This document shows positions 36,202 to 45,615 of a stretch of 64,000 bases of DNA, piece after piece (the stretch's first letter is position 1; every line of letters starts with the position of its first letter). The stretch is from Aliivibrio sp. S4MY1 (GTDB lineage: Bacteria; Pseudomonadota; Gammaproteobacteria; Enterobacterales; Vibrionaceae). The DNA lies in assembly GCF_028765545.1 (NCBI RefSeq), contig NZ_JARACP010000013.1:1-64000 (forward strand), read 5' to 3'. Under the pieces are notes generated by a model, which saw only the letters and a program-made list of their open reading frames with translations, was not told the origin of the DNA and ran no database searches. The translations under genes were made by a program, and so were the position numbers.

Positions 36202-36413
36202 CCTAAATAAAAGCAAAGTATGGTTTTTCATCTAGGCTTATATTATGCCAATCAAAATAATACTAATCTTGATATCTAGTTAAGTCTTCTTTTTTATTGC
36301 CGATTTTTACTACGAAGTATTAGTGAGCAGATTTTCCGTTTGGTGTTATGCAAGTATTCATTCATAAGTTATACCGATTTTGAATGCTAAATTAGTATGA
36401 AATGGAGCATTGT

Positions 36414-37094
36414 ATGAAAACAATAATTTTATTTTTCATTTTATTTTTCATTTTATTTTCTGTTACGTCTTTTGCTTCAGATGAAAGTATGACAATAGAA
36501 GAACGTAGGTCACTGACTTATTTTTCAAATCCTTTTCTAATTGGTGATTGGTATTTCTTCAAGCCCGCACATGTAGAAAATGATTATGATGTTTTACATA
36601 TATCTTTAAGCTCAAATAATCAATTTCGTATTGAAATGATAGAGATGGCATCGAATACGGCGGAAGAGTGGGAAGGAAGTTTTGAGATCTCTCAAGATAG
36701 TATTCGTTTTAAAGGAAACGAAGATGAGTCTCAAATTTATCATTATCAAGTCAGCCATAATCGACTTTATCTTAATGGGGTTGAATTTTTTAAGGTAGTA
36801 CCTGAACGCATTATCGGTTCTTGGAATTCGGAATTGGTGTCTGGTGAAGATATTATGGTAAGTAATGTGAAATCGTTAAACTTAAAGTTACGTTCTGACT
36901 TTATATTTTCACTTGAAGTGATCTCACACACCGGACAATCGAATCATCATATTGGCTACTATTATTTTGAGAATAATGATTTAGTTTTACTTTATGAAGA
37001 GGGTGAACAAGAATCAACTTTTCATATAACGGAAGATCTACTAGAGATTAAAAATGAACAGTTTGGTATGTACGCATTATTAGTAAGGCAGTGA
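36414..37094 (+). CDS. Secreted protein with two lipocalin-like repeats
   Basis: A 226-residue protein I cannot name. It has a signal peptide built from a tandem ILFF repeat, cleaved near FASDES. The mature part divides into two similar halves: each opens with IG[DS]W, goes through several short beta-rich segments with hydrophobic/polar alternation (FRIEMIE, EWEGSFEI, YHYQVS; then FSLEVIS, IGYYYFENNDLVL, FHITEDLLEI) and ends in an aromatic-Leu strand. This resembles two lipocalin-like or META-like beta domains. ATG 36414 was preferred to 36402 because GGAG is six bases before it. The region between prc and this gene (280 bases) holds only the terminator. Confidence 0.65.
   Translation: MKTIILFFILFFILFSVTSFASDESMTIEERRSLTYFSNPFLIGDWYFFKPAHVENDYDVLHISLSSNNQFRIEMIEMASNTAEEWEGSFEISQDSIRFKGNEDESQIYHYQVSHNRLYLNGVEFFKVVPERIIGSWNSELVSGEDIMVSNVKSLNLKLRSDFIFSLEVISHTGQSNHHIGYYYFENNDLVLLYEEGEQESTFHITEDLLEIKNEQFGMYALLVRQ
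36424..36456 (+). repeat. 12-bp tandem repeat inside a signal peptide
   Basis: The unit attttatttttc is present almost three times in a row and encodes Ile-Leu-Phe-Phe three times (the last as Ile-Leu-Phe-Ser). Since the unit is divisible by three, copy-number slippage would lengthen or shorten the hydrophobic core without frameshift. Confidence 0.8.
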
Positions 37095-37134
37095 ATTATA
37101 AATGAAAGAATAATGTGACTCTAAGGATAGAAAT

Positions 37135-37188
37135 ATGAGACTAAAACTCTTTTTATTAACAAATCTATTAGATCTTATGCGAGAATAA
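37135..37188 (+). CDS. Possible 17-residue leader peptide before pepN
   Basis: ATG 37135 is preceded by aaggat at a good spacing and reads MRLKLFLLTNLLDLMRE before TAA. It is hydrophobic with repeated leucines. It lies 65 bases before pepN. It may be a translated leader or chance; there is no second evidence. Confidence 0.25.
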   Translation: MRLKLFLLTNLLDLMRE

Positions 37189-37204
37189 GAGGGTTAACTA
37201 GTAA

Positions 37205-37234
37205 CTATCACTAATCCTGTTTTTAAAGTGATAG
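37205..37234 (+). promoter_or_regulatory. Inverted repeat before pepN
   Basis: Arms ctatcact / agtgatag with a 14-base spacer end 18 bases before the pepN start codon, close to the ribosome site. It could be an operator or an mRNA hairpin affecting translation. Confidence 0.4.
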
Positions 37235-37252
37235 ACATCATAAGGATATATT

Positions 37253-39856
37253 ATGAGCCAACAACCTCAGGCTAAATTTCGCAGTGATTACCAATCTCCA
37301 GAATTCACCATTTCAGATATCGATTTAGTTTTTGATCTTGATGATACAAAAACATTTATTTCCGCGACTTCAAAAGTACAACAACTAAAACAGTCAACGG
37401 ATCTTCTTCTTGAAGGGGAAGGGATGACATTGACGTCTCTGAAAATAAATGATGTTGAGCATAAAGATTATACGTTAACAGATACACAGTTAACCATTCA
37501 TAATGTAAGTGGTGATTTTACGCTTACCATTGTGACCGAAGTGAATCCACAAGAAAACACAGCCCTTGAAGGTTTGTATAAATCAGGCGATGGTTTCTGT
37601 ACTCAATGTGAAGCAGAAGGTTTCCGTCGTATTACTTATTATCTTGATCGCCCTGATGTATTAGCGCGTTTCACAACAAAAGTGATTGCAGATAAAGAGG
37701 CATACCCACATCTGCTAAGCAATGGTAACCGTATTAGTCAAGGTGATCTTGATGGTGGAAAACACTTCGTTCACTGGGAGGATCCATTCCCAAAACCAGC
37801 GTATCTTTTTGCATTAGTTGCAGGTAATTTTGATGTACTCACTGATACGTATAAAACAAAATCAGGTCGTGATGTTGCACTTGAAATTTATGTTGACCAA
37901 GGTAATTTGGATCGTACTCCTCATGCAATGACGTCATTGATTAACTCAATGAAGTGGGATGAAGATCGTTTTGATCTTGAGTACGATCTTGATATTTACA
38001 TGATCGTAGCGGTTGATTTTTTCAACATGGGTGCAATGGAAAACAAAGGCTTGAACGTCTTTAACTCTAAGTTTGTACTCGCAAAACAAGAGACAGCAAC
38101 AGATACTGATTATCTAGGTATTGAAGCGGTAATCGGTCATGAATATTTCCATAACTGGACAGGCAACCGTGTTACTTGCCGTGATTGGTTCCAATTGAGT
38201 TTAAAAGAAGGTTTAACTGTTTTCCGTGATCAAGAGTTCTCTTCAGATCTTGGTTCTCGTTCAGTAAACCGAATTAATAACGTTCGTATCATGCGTGGTC
38301 CACAGTTTGCAGAAGACGCAAGCCCAATGGCACACCCAATTCGTCCAGAAAAAGTAATAGAAATGAATAACTTCTATACGCTGACTGTGTATGAAAAGGG
38401 CAGTGAAGTTATTCGTATGATGCACACATTATTGGGTGAAGTGAATTTCCAAAAAGGGATGAAACTTTACTTTGAACGTCATGATGGTACCGCGGCAACG
38501 TGTGAAGATTTTGTTTTGGCAATGGAAGATGCATCAGGGGTAGATCTTACTCAATTCCGTCGTTGGTACAGTCAGTCTGGTACGCCGACATTATCGGTAT
38601 CTTCTTCTTATGATGCTGCAGCTCAAGAGTTTACTTTAGTTGTTAAACAACAAACTCCAGCAACAGAAGACCAAACTGAAAAGCTGCCATTACATATTCC
38701 ATTGGACATTGAGTTATATGCTCAAGATGGAACGGTTATTGAGTTACGTTGTAACAATGAAAAAATTGATAACGTACTTAACATTACACAAGAAGAGCAG
38801 GTATTTGTATTCCAGCAAGTTTCTGAAAAACCAGTTATTTCTTTACTTCGTGAGTTCTCTGCGCCAGTTAAATTAAACTATGCATACACAGATGAAGAGC
38901 TGATTTTCTTGATGGTACACGCACAAAACGATTTTGCTCGTTGGGATGCCGGCCAAATGTTATTGGCGAATTATATTCGCACGAATATTACTAATGTACA
39001 AAATGGTCAAGCACTTGAATTACCAGAAGCGGTAGTCGATGCTTTCCGTGGCGTATTGCTAAATTCCGAGCTAGAACAAGCATTTATTACAGAGATGTTT
39101 GTGTTACCAAACCATAATGAAATCACCGGCTGGTTTGATACTGTAGATGTTGACGCGATTGATAAAGCGCTTGGTTTTATTAAACAGACATTGGCAGGGG
39201 AACTTCAAGATGAATTTTCAGCGACCTATCATAGTTTAAAGCAGGGGGATTACTCGGTTGATCATGATGCTATTGGTAAGCGTGCATTGCGTAATTGCGC
39301 ATTAAGTTATTTAGCAAAAACAAACATTGGTGAGGCGTTAGTTCAAGCGCAATATCAAACTGCAGATAACATGACAGATACTATGGCTGCCATGGTTTCT
39401 GCGAATGCGGCTGAGCTTCCAATTCGTCAAACGTTAATGGATGATTTCAGTGCCAAGTGGTCTCACGATGGTCTAGTGATGGATAAGTGGTTCATTTTAC
39501 AGGGTTCTAATCCAAGTACTGATGTTTTGAACATTATCAAAGAGACGATGAATCATAACGCATTTAGCTTGAAGAACCCGAACCGAACTCGTAGTTTAAT
39601 TGGCTCGTTTGCTGCAAATAATGCCGTAAACTTCCATTCTAAATCAGGCGAAGGCTATGCTTTCTTAGGTGATATATTACTGGAATTAAACGAAAGTAAC
39701 CCACAAGTGGCTTCTCGTTTAATTGATCCATTATTGAAGTTTAAGAAGTACGACAGTGATCGTCAGGATCTAATGAAAGCTCAACTTAAACGTTTGGCTG
39801 ATCTTGATAACCTGGCAAAAGATCTGTTTGAGAAGGTAACCAAAGCATTAGCATAA
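37253..39856 (+). CDS. pepN: Aminopeptidase N
   Basis: An 867-residue M1 zinc aminopeptidase that removes N-terminal residues from cytoplasmic peptides during protein turnover. The exopeptidase motif GAMENKGLN is at about 260, and the zinc site HEYFHNWTGNRV (His296, Glu297, His300) plus LKEGLTVF (Glu319) has exact M1 spacing. Length is close to E. coli PepN (870). Downstream helical domains are complete through the stop codon. It is monocistronic with its own terminator; the DUF2835 gene follows. Confidence 0.97.
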   Translation: MSQQPQAKFRSDYQSPEFTISDIDLVFDLDDTKTFISATSKVQQLKQSTDLLLEGEGMTLTSLKINDVEHKDYTLTDTQLTIHNVSGDFTLTIVTEVNPQENTALEGLYKSGDGFCTQCEAEGFRRITYYLDRPDVLARFTTKVIADKEAYPHLLSNGNRISQGDLDGGKHFVHWEDPFPKPAYLFALVAGNFDVLTDTYKTKSGRDVALEIYVDQGNLDRTPHAMTSLINSMKWDEDRFDLEYDLDIYMIVAVDFFNMGAMENKGLNVFNSKFVLAKQETATDTDYLGIEAVIGHEYFHNWTGNRVTCRDWFQLSLKEGLTVFRDQEFSSDLGSRSVNRINNVRIMRGPQFAEDASPMAHPIRPEKVIEMNNFYTLTVYEKGSEVIRMMHTLLGEVNFQKGMKLYFERHDGTAATCEDFVLAMEDASGVDLTQFRRWYSQSGTPTLSVSSSYDAAAQEFTLVVKQQTPATEDQTEKLPLHIPLDIELYAQDGTVIELRCNNEKIDNVLNITQEEQVFVFQQVSEKPVISLLREFSAPVKLNYAYTDEELIFLMVHAQNDFARWDAGQMLLANYIRTNITNVQNGQALELPEAVVDAFRGVLLNSELEQAFITEMFVLPNHNEITGWFDTVDVDAIDKALGFIKQTLAGELQDEFSATYHSLKQGDYSVDHDAIGKRALRNCALSYLAKTNIGEALVQAQYQTADNMTDTMAAMVSANAAELPIRQTLMDDFSAKWSHDGLVMDKWFILQGSNPSTDVLNIIKETMNHNAFSLKNPNRTRSLIGSFAANNAVNFHSKSGEGYAFLGDILLELNESNPQVASRLIDPLLKFKKYDSDRQDLMKAQLKRLADLDNLAKDLFEKVTKALA

Positions 39857-39885
39857 TATGCTGGGCTTATCGTTATAGTGAAATC

Positions 39886-39920
39886 AAAATGGTCAGTTTT
39901 TTACTGGCCATTTTTTTATT
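39886..39920 (+). terminator. Terminator of pepN
   Basis: A 12-bp stem with one G-U pair (aaaatggtcagt / actggccatttt), 5-base loop of Ts and a T-run. Confidence 0.88.
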
Positions 39921-39964
39921 TCAGCGCCACAATATGCACTTCAACTATTAAAGATATTAAGTAA

Positions 39965-40189
39965 ATGAACAAATTTTATTATTTTAGAATGAATGTGACG
40001 TATCAGGCTTTTCTAAGTCATTATTCAGGTGTTGCAAGTACTGTTGTGGTAATGACAGAACAGGGACTAAAGCTGCAATTACCCGCATCTCGATTTCGTT
40101 CATTTTTAACTCAATTAGGCGTCAAAGGTCGCTTTCGTTTAACGGTTGATCAACATAATCGTTTTGTAAATCTTGAGCAAGTAGGATAA
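39965..40189 (+). CDS. DUF2835 family protein
   Basis: A 74-residue cytoplasmic protein of the DUF2835 family, common in Vibrio and relatives next to pepN. It reads as a small beta-rich domain: YYFRMNVTYQAFLSHYSG, then LKLQLPASRFRSFLTQLGVKGRFRL, then VDQHNRFVNLEQV. The arginine-rich middle suggests a charged surface, possibly RNA- or phosphate-binding, but no function is known to me. It follows the pepN terminator by 45 bases. Confidence 0.82.
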   Translation: MNKFYYFRMNVTYQAFLSHYSGVASTVVVMTEQGLKLQLPASRFRSFLTQLGVKGRFRLTVDQHNRFVNLEQVG

Positions 40190-40312
40190 ACCTCTACCTT
40201 AATCACATTTCTAACTATAAAGCCTCTAGCACGCAAAAAAGTCATAACGTTTTATCCATATTATCCTTACAATATGAGGCGTATAAGCAGTATCAACTGC
40301 TACACTATATAA

Positions 40313-40470
40313 ACCAATCGTAGTAAATAACAGGTCATCCTAGCTTGTTAAAATACTCGATAACTGCGTTGAAATTTTTGATTGTAGAGTAACTACTTAT
40401 CGAAAAATTCCGTCTTGTTCTCAAGTATTTTTCCTTCGCTATTTCTGAACTCTTACTTACTGTGATTGGT
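40313..40470. repeat. 158-bp imperfect palindromic (MITE-like) element
   Basis: The ends accaatcgtagtaaata and tacttactgtgattggt are inverted repeats matching at 13 of 17 positions. Inner arms also pair: aaaatactcgataac with ttctcaagtatttt, and aaatttttgat with atcgaaaaatt, so the whole element can fold into one long hairpin. It has no ORF. A partial left-end copy is seen at 17394-17424, and a short CCAAT-ended repeat at 25539-25573. It occupies most of the gap before gdhB; its end is 40 bases before that start codon. Target duplication is not evident by eye. Confidence 0.7.
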
Positions 40471-40509
40471 AAAATAATTCTAAATCATAAGAAACGGAGC
40501 ATTCGCTTT

Positions 40510-43500
40510 ATGACGACGCGTGATCCTATCGTTCCAGTACTACTTGAGAAAGTGTACGCTCTAATTGCTGAAAAGCTTGTAATGCCTCAACAATCCCTAG
40601 TAACGCAACTTGCTCAGCGTTTATTTGCCAACATTGATGATGATGATTTACAGCAACGTAATGAATCGGATATGTACGGTGCAACCCTTAGTCTTTGGAA
40701 CCATTTATCTGATGTGAATCTTTCTGATATCTCGGTTCGAGTTTTTAATCCAAAATTAAGCCAAGATGGCTGGCAATCAACCCATACAGTGGTAGAAATT
40801 GTTGCACCTGATAGCCCATTTTTAGTCGATTCGGTTAAGATGGCGCTAACCCGTCTTGATATGACAAGCCACTTTATGTTGCATGGACCACACTGCTTTA
40901 CTCGTGATGAGAGCGGTGAGATTATTTCGGTATGCAGCAGTGATGGAAAAATGCAACAAACGTTATTTCATTTCGAAGTTGATCACATGAGTGATCTTTC
41001 TGAAATGGACACGCTTCAAGCTGAATTACTGTTGGTACTTGAAGATATTCGCCGTGTAGTAAATGAATGGCAACCAATGTCAGATAAATTAACCTCGGTA
41101 ATTCAAGAACTTAAAGATAGTAAGTCCCCAATAGCAAAAGAAGAAGTGAATGAAGCAATTGAGTTTTTAACTTGGCTTCAAAATCATAACTTTACCTTAA
41201 TGGGGTACAAGAATTTTGATTTAACGGCAGTGGAAGGCGATCATGAATTAACACCAACAGCAGATGTTGGTTTAGGATTATTCTCACTGGCTTCTCGTAT
41301 TCATATGACAAAACTGTCAGAGATGCCATCTTCAGCACGCGCTGCAGCGAAAAAATCAGATTTATTAATCTTAACAAAATCAAATACTAAATCACGAATT
41401 CATCGTCCCGCCTATACAGACTACATTGGCATTAAGCGCTTAAATAAAGAAGGCAAGGTGATTGGTGAGCATCGTTTCACAGGGCTTTATACTTCAACAG
41501 CTTATAACCAAAGTGTGTCTAATATTCCGCTATTAAGCAATAAAGTAGAACGTATTTTAGAGACTAGCCAATACATTAAAGGCTCGCATTCTTATAAAGC
41601 ACTTAGCAATATCCTTGAAACTTACCCTCGTGATGAGCTCTTCCAAGCAACAGAAGAAGAGATGTTAGAGGTGGGTACCGGTGTTGTTAAAATGCAAGAC
41701 CGTGACTTGTTACGCTTATTTGTTCGTCGTGACCCATTTGGTCGTTTCTTCTCATGCATGGTGTATGTAACTAAAGAGCGTTATAACACAGAGCTTCGTC
41801 GTCAAACTCAACGTATTCTTAAAAACTATTTTGGTTCTAATCAAGAAGTTGAATTTACGACGTTCTTCTCTGAGAGTGCATTAGCGAGAACGCATTACAT
41901 TATTCGTGTAGATAACAATAACGGCGACATTAATGTGAAAGATATTGAAAATAATTTAATGGAAGCTGCCTCAACATGGGATGACCGTCTATGTGATGTG
42001 ATTGTGGCTAACTTAGGTGAGAGTAAAGGAACTGCAATAGCGAAGAAATACCAAAGCGCATTCCCTCGCTCATACAAAGAAGCAACACTTCCAGGTTCAG
42101 CAGTGGCGGATATTGAACGTCTTGAATTATTAAGTGATGATAATAAACTTGGTATGTTATTTTATCGTCCGCAAGAAGAGAAAAAAGGCTCTGCGAACGT
42201 TAAATTGAAACTGTTCCACCGTGATGAGCCAATTCACTTATCAGATGTAATGCCAATGCTTGAAAACTTAGGTTTACGAGTCATTGGTGAATCTCCATAT
42301 GCCGTTAAGAAGAGTGATGGCTCGGTGGATTGGATTTTAGATTTCTCTATGATCCACAATGGTTCTGAAGAGGTAGATCTTCGTCAAGCTCGTGATCGTT
42401 TTCAAGAAGCGTTTGCACAGATCTGGAATGGTCAATTAGAGAGTGATGGCTTTAACCGTTTAGTACTTGGCGCTGGTCTTTCTGGCCGTGAAGTGACTAT
42501 CTTACGTGCTTATGCTCGTTATATGCGTCAAGTGGGTTTCCCATTCAGTCAGCAGTACATCGAAGATACATTATCAACACATACCAAATTAGCAGTATCT
42601 GTGGTTGAGCTTTTTGAATTACGCTTTGATCCAAAAGCTGATTGGTCTGAGAAAAAAGAACAGAAAGCCCTTGATGCTATCTATGCAAGCTTAGATAAAG
42701 TAGAAAGCTTGGACGATGACCGAATTATTCGCCGTTATGTTGAGATGATTGTTGCAACGCTACGAACAAACTATTATCAACAAGATGAAGACGGTCAGCC
42801 TAAACCATGGTTATCGTTGAAACTGCAACCATCAAATATTCCTGAAATCCCAGCACCAGTTCCTGCATTTGAAATTTTTGTTTACGCACCAGATATTGAA
42901 GGTGTGCATTTACGTGGTGGTAAAGTGGCTCGTGGTGGTTTACGTTGGTCAGATCGCCAAGAGGATTTCCGTACCGAAGTACTTGGTTTGGTAAAAGCAC
43001 AGCAAGTGAAAAACACGGTTATTGTTCCTGTTGGTGCAAAAGGCGGTTTTGTTTGTAAAAAGCAACATAACTTCACAACCCGTGATGATATCTTTGCTGA
43101 AGGTCAACGCTGTTACAAACAGTTTATTCGAGCGCTGTTGGATGTGTCTGATAACATTATTGAAGGTGAGGTTATCCCACCACAAAATGTGGTTCGCCAT
43201 GATGATGATGATCCGTATTTGGTTGTAGCAGCAGATAAAGGTACGGCAACTTTCTCTGATTTAGCGAACTCAGTTTCAGAAGAGTACAACTTCTGGCTAG
43301 GTGATGCATTTGCTTCCGGTGGCTCAAATGGCTATGACCATAAGGCCATGGGTATTACTGCAAAAGGGGCTTGGGAATCGGTTAAACGTCACTTCCGTGA
43401 AATGGGAATTGACTGTCAAACGACTGATTTCACCGTTGCTGGTGTTGGTGATATGGCAGGGGATGTGTTTGGTAATGGTATGTTGCTATCAAAACATATT

Positions 43501-45348
43501 CGCCTTCAAGCGGCATTTAACCATATGCATATCTTTATTGATCCAAACCCAAACTCTGAAATTACATGGTCAGAACGTGCGCGTCTGTTTGAACTGCCTG
43601 GTTCTAGTTGGGAGGATTACAATAAAGATCTGATTTCTCAAGGTGGTGGTATTTTCTCTCGTCGAGCTAAGTCGATAGATCTTTCTCCTGAAATTCAGAA
43701 GATGCTAGGTACTCGTAAACAGTCTTTAGCTCCGAACGATTTGATTCAAATGATCTTGAAAATGGATGTTGATCTGTTGTGGAATGGCGGCATAGGTACT
43801 TACGTTAAATCAAGTAAAGAAACCAGCGCTGATGTAGGTGACCGTGCGAATGATTCCTTACGTATCAATGGCTCAGAGCTGAATGCAAAAGTAATTGGTG
43901 AGGGCGGTAATCTAGGTATGACTCAGTTGGGTCGTATTGAATATGGTCTAAAAGGTGGCCGTGTTAATACTGATTTTGTTGATAACGTAGGCGGCGTTGA
44001 TTGCTCAGATAATGAAGTTAACATTAAGATCTTACTAAATGGTTTAGTGGCTAATGGTGATCTAACTTACAAGCAACGTAATGTTCTGCTAGAGAAAATG
44101 GAAGATGAAGTTGGTGAGATTGTTCTTGATGATGCGTATTGCCAATCAGAGTCGATCTCTGTGACTGAGCAACAAGGCATTTCATTAGTTAAAGAGCAGA
44201 TCCGTTTTATTCATCATCTCGAAAAACAAGGCCAATTGGATCGTGGGTTAGAATTTATCCCTGATGATGAAACCTTGATTGAGCGTGAGAAAATGGGGCA
44301 GGCGTTAACTCGTCCAGAGCTTTCTGTTCTTGTTGCTTATGGAAAAATGGTACTTAAAGAGCAATTGGCTTGCGATGACATTGCAAATAACCCATATCAT
44401 GCTGAGTTACTAACCACGTATTTCCCAACTGAGTTACAACGTAACTATAAAGCAGAGATGGATAATCACCCATTGCGTTCAGAAATCATTGCCACGTGTC
44501 TAGCAAATCAGATGGTTAATGAAATGGGTTGTAACTTCATCACTCGCTTGCAAGAAGAAACGGGTTACAGTGTCACTGATATTGCTAACGCATACTCTGC
44601 AACAAGAGCTATTTTTGAGTTTGGGGATTTATTTAAGCAAATTCGTAGCTTAGATAATATCTCAACCGCTGAAGCACAATATGAAGCTCTATTTGCAATG
44701 CGACGAACTATCCGTCGAGTGACTCGTTGGCTACTCCGTAATGGTTCACAAAATATGACGATTCAGCAGGTTATTGAAAAATATAAGCCAGCGGTTAATG
44801 ACATTAAAGTGAACCTTGACAGTTACTTAGTAAAAGATGAGGTAGTGGAGCATATTGAACAAGCTAACCACTATTTAGAGATGGGTGTGCCATGTGAGCT
44901 AGGTAATGTACTGGCACGTTTAAGCAGCTTATATTCAGCAATGGATATTTCAGCAGTTGCTGTAGATATGGAACAACCGGTATCAACAACAGCACGCTTA
45001 TATTATGTTCTAGGTGATAAGTTATCTCTGCATTGGTTCTTAACACAAATTAATAACCAAGGTGTTGACAACCATTGGCAAGCACTAGCACGAGCTTCTT
45101 TCCGTGAAGATTTAGATTGGCAGCAACGCCAACTAACACAATTGGTTCTGACTGAATATAAAGATGCAGAATCGGTGGAAAGTGCAATTGAAGAATGGTG
45201 TGAAAAGAATGCGGTTTCAATAGGGCGCTGGGATAATATTCTTAATGAATTTAAAGTCGGTTCTGTTCATGAATTTGCTAAATTCTCGGTTGCGTTAAGG
45301 GAGCTTACTTTACTAAATTTGAGTTGCACATCAAACGCAAATAAATAA
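40510..45348 (+). CDS. gdhB: NAD-specific glutamate dehydrogenase (large, GdhB type)
   Basis: A 1612-residue enzyme of the L-180 class that oxidises glutamate to 2-oxoglutarate and ammonia with NAD. The size is characteristic. An N-terminal ~700-residue regulatory region includes ACT-like segments, and the catalytic core lies at ~780-1250: RGGKVARGGLRWSDRQEDFRTEVLGLVKAQ with the substrate-binding Arg/Lys block, VGAKGGFVCK, GVGDMAGDVFGNG for the nucleotide fold, and IDPNPNSE. ATG 40510 has ACGGAG before it, better than the upstream in-frame ATG at 40462. The gene is monocistronic with a terminator. The MITE-like element lies in its upstream region. Confidence 0.95.
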   Translation: MTTRDPIVPVLLEKVYALIAEKLVMPQQSLVTQLAQRLFANIDDDDLQQRNESDMYGATLSLWNHLSDVNLSDISVRVFNPKLSQDGWQSTHTVVEIVAPDSPFLVDSVKMALTRLDMTSHFMLHGPHCFTRDESGEIISVCSSDGKMQQTLFHFEVDHMSDLSEMDTLQAELLLVLEDIRRVVNEWQPMSDKLTSVIQELKDSKSPIAKEEVNEAIEFLTWLQNHNFTLMGYKNFDLTAVEGDHELTPTADVGLGLFSLASRIHMTKLSEMPSSARAAAKKSDLLILTKSNTKSRIHRPAYTDYIGIKRLNKEGKVIGEHRFTGLYTSTAYNQSVSNIPLLSNKVERILETSQYIKGSHSYKALSNILETYPRDELFQATEEEMLEVGTGVVKMQDRDLLRLFVRRDPFGRFFSCMVYVTKERYNTELRRQTQRILKNYFGSNQEVEFTTFFSESALARTHYIIRVDNNNGDINVKDIENNLMEAASTWDDRLCDVIVANLGESKGTAIAKKYQSAFPRSYKEATLPGSAVADIERLELLSDDNKLGMLFYRPQEEKKGSANVKLKLFHRDEPIHLSDVMPMLENLGLRVIGESPYAVKKSDGSVDWILDFSMIHNGSEEVDLRQARDRFQEAFAQIWNGQLESDGFNRLVLGAGLSGREVTILRAYARYMRQVGFPFSQQYIEDTLSTHTKLAVSVVELFELRFDPKADWSEKKEQKALDAIYASLDKVESLDDDRIIRRYVEMIVATLRTNYYQQDEDGQPKPWLSLKLQPSNIPEIPAPVPAFEIFVYAPDIEGVHLRGGKVARGGLRWSDRQEDFRTEVLGLVKAQQVKNTVIVPVGAKGGFVCKKQHNFTTRDDIFAEGQRCYKQFIRALLDVSDNIIEGEVIPPQNVVRHDDDDPYLVVAADKGTATFSDLANSVSEEYNFWLGDAFASGGSNGYDHKAMGITAKGAWESVKRHFREMGIDCQTTDFTVAGVGDMAGDVFGNGMLLSKHIRLQAAFNHMHIFIDPNPNSEITWSERARLFELPGSSWEDYNKDLISQGGGIFSRRAKSIDLSPEIQKMLGTRKQSLAPNDLIQMILKMDVDLLWNGGIGTYVKSSKETSADVGDRANDSLRINGSELNAKVIGEGGNLGMTQLGRIEYGLKGGRVNTDFVDNVGGVDCSDNEVNIKILLNGLVANGDLTYKQRNVLLEKMEDEVGEIVLDDAYCQSESISVTEQQGISLVKEQIRFIHHLEKQGQLDRGLEFIPDDETLIEREKMGQALTRPELSVLVAYGKMVLKEQLACDDIANNPYHAELLTTYFPTELQRNYKAEMDNHPLRSEIIATCLANQMVNEMGCNFITRLQEETGYSVTDIANAYSATRAIFEFGDLFKQIRSLDNISTAEAQYEALFAMRRTIRRVTRWLLRNGSQNMTIQQVIEKYKPAVNDIKVNLDSYLVKDEVVEHIEQANHYLEMGVPCELGNVLARLSSLYSAMDISAVAVDMEQPVSTTARLYYVLGDKLSLHWFLTQINNQGVDNHWQALARASFREDLDWQQRQLTQLVLTEYKDAESVESAIEEWCEKNAVSIGRWDNILNEFKVGSVHEFAKFSVALRELTLLNLSCTSNANK

Positions 45349-45395
45349 CCAATTGTTTGATTACTAAGCTCAGACAAACGTTTGCATAATAAATG

Positions 45396-45428
45396 GGAAA
45401 GTGGGTAAAAATTCACTTTCCTTTTTTA
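45396..45428 (+). terminator. Terminator of gdhB
   Basis: Stem ggaaagtg / cactttcc with a 10-base loop and a T-run. Confidence 0.85.
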
Positions 45429-45549
45429 TTACCCCGATAATTTTCTTATTAAGCTATATTTTTAATCTTTTTTAGTGAATTTTTATTCTATACTTTAATG
45501 TTGGTTTATTTTATTGCGATAAATAATGATGAATAAAGTACGATTAAGT

Positions 45550-45611
45550 TTGAATTGTGAATAAAATCAGTGAATAATGACTCCCCGTTCATACGGGACT
45601 TATTTTGGAGT
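45550..45611 (+). promoter_or_regulatory. pyrD promoter and leader
   Basis: A -35 ttgaat (45550-45555), 17-base spacer and -10 aataat (45573-45578) lead to a likely start in the ccccg run (45583-45587). The early transcript can form a cccg-ttcata-cggg hairpin, and actcc (45580-45584) could pair with the ggagt ribosome site (45607-45611). The arrangement recalls E. coli pyrD, where pyrimidine supply chooses between C and G start sites to expose or hide the ribosome site. That comparison is inference. Confidence 0.5.
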
Positions 45612-45615
45612 TACA

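Noticed and set aside
43301-43633. 110-residue plus-strand ORF inside gdhB
   Set aside because: Out-of-frame shadow of the conserved glutamate dehydrogenase core.
45577-45615. In-frame N-terminal extension of pyrD from ATG 45577
   Set aside because: It overlaps the promoter -10 and likely transcription start, and the shorter form has the ribosome site and the family length.
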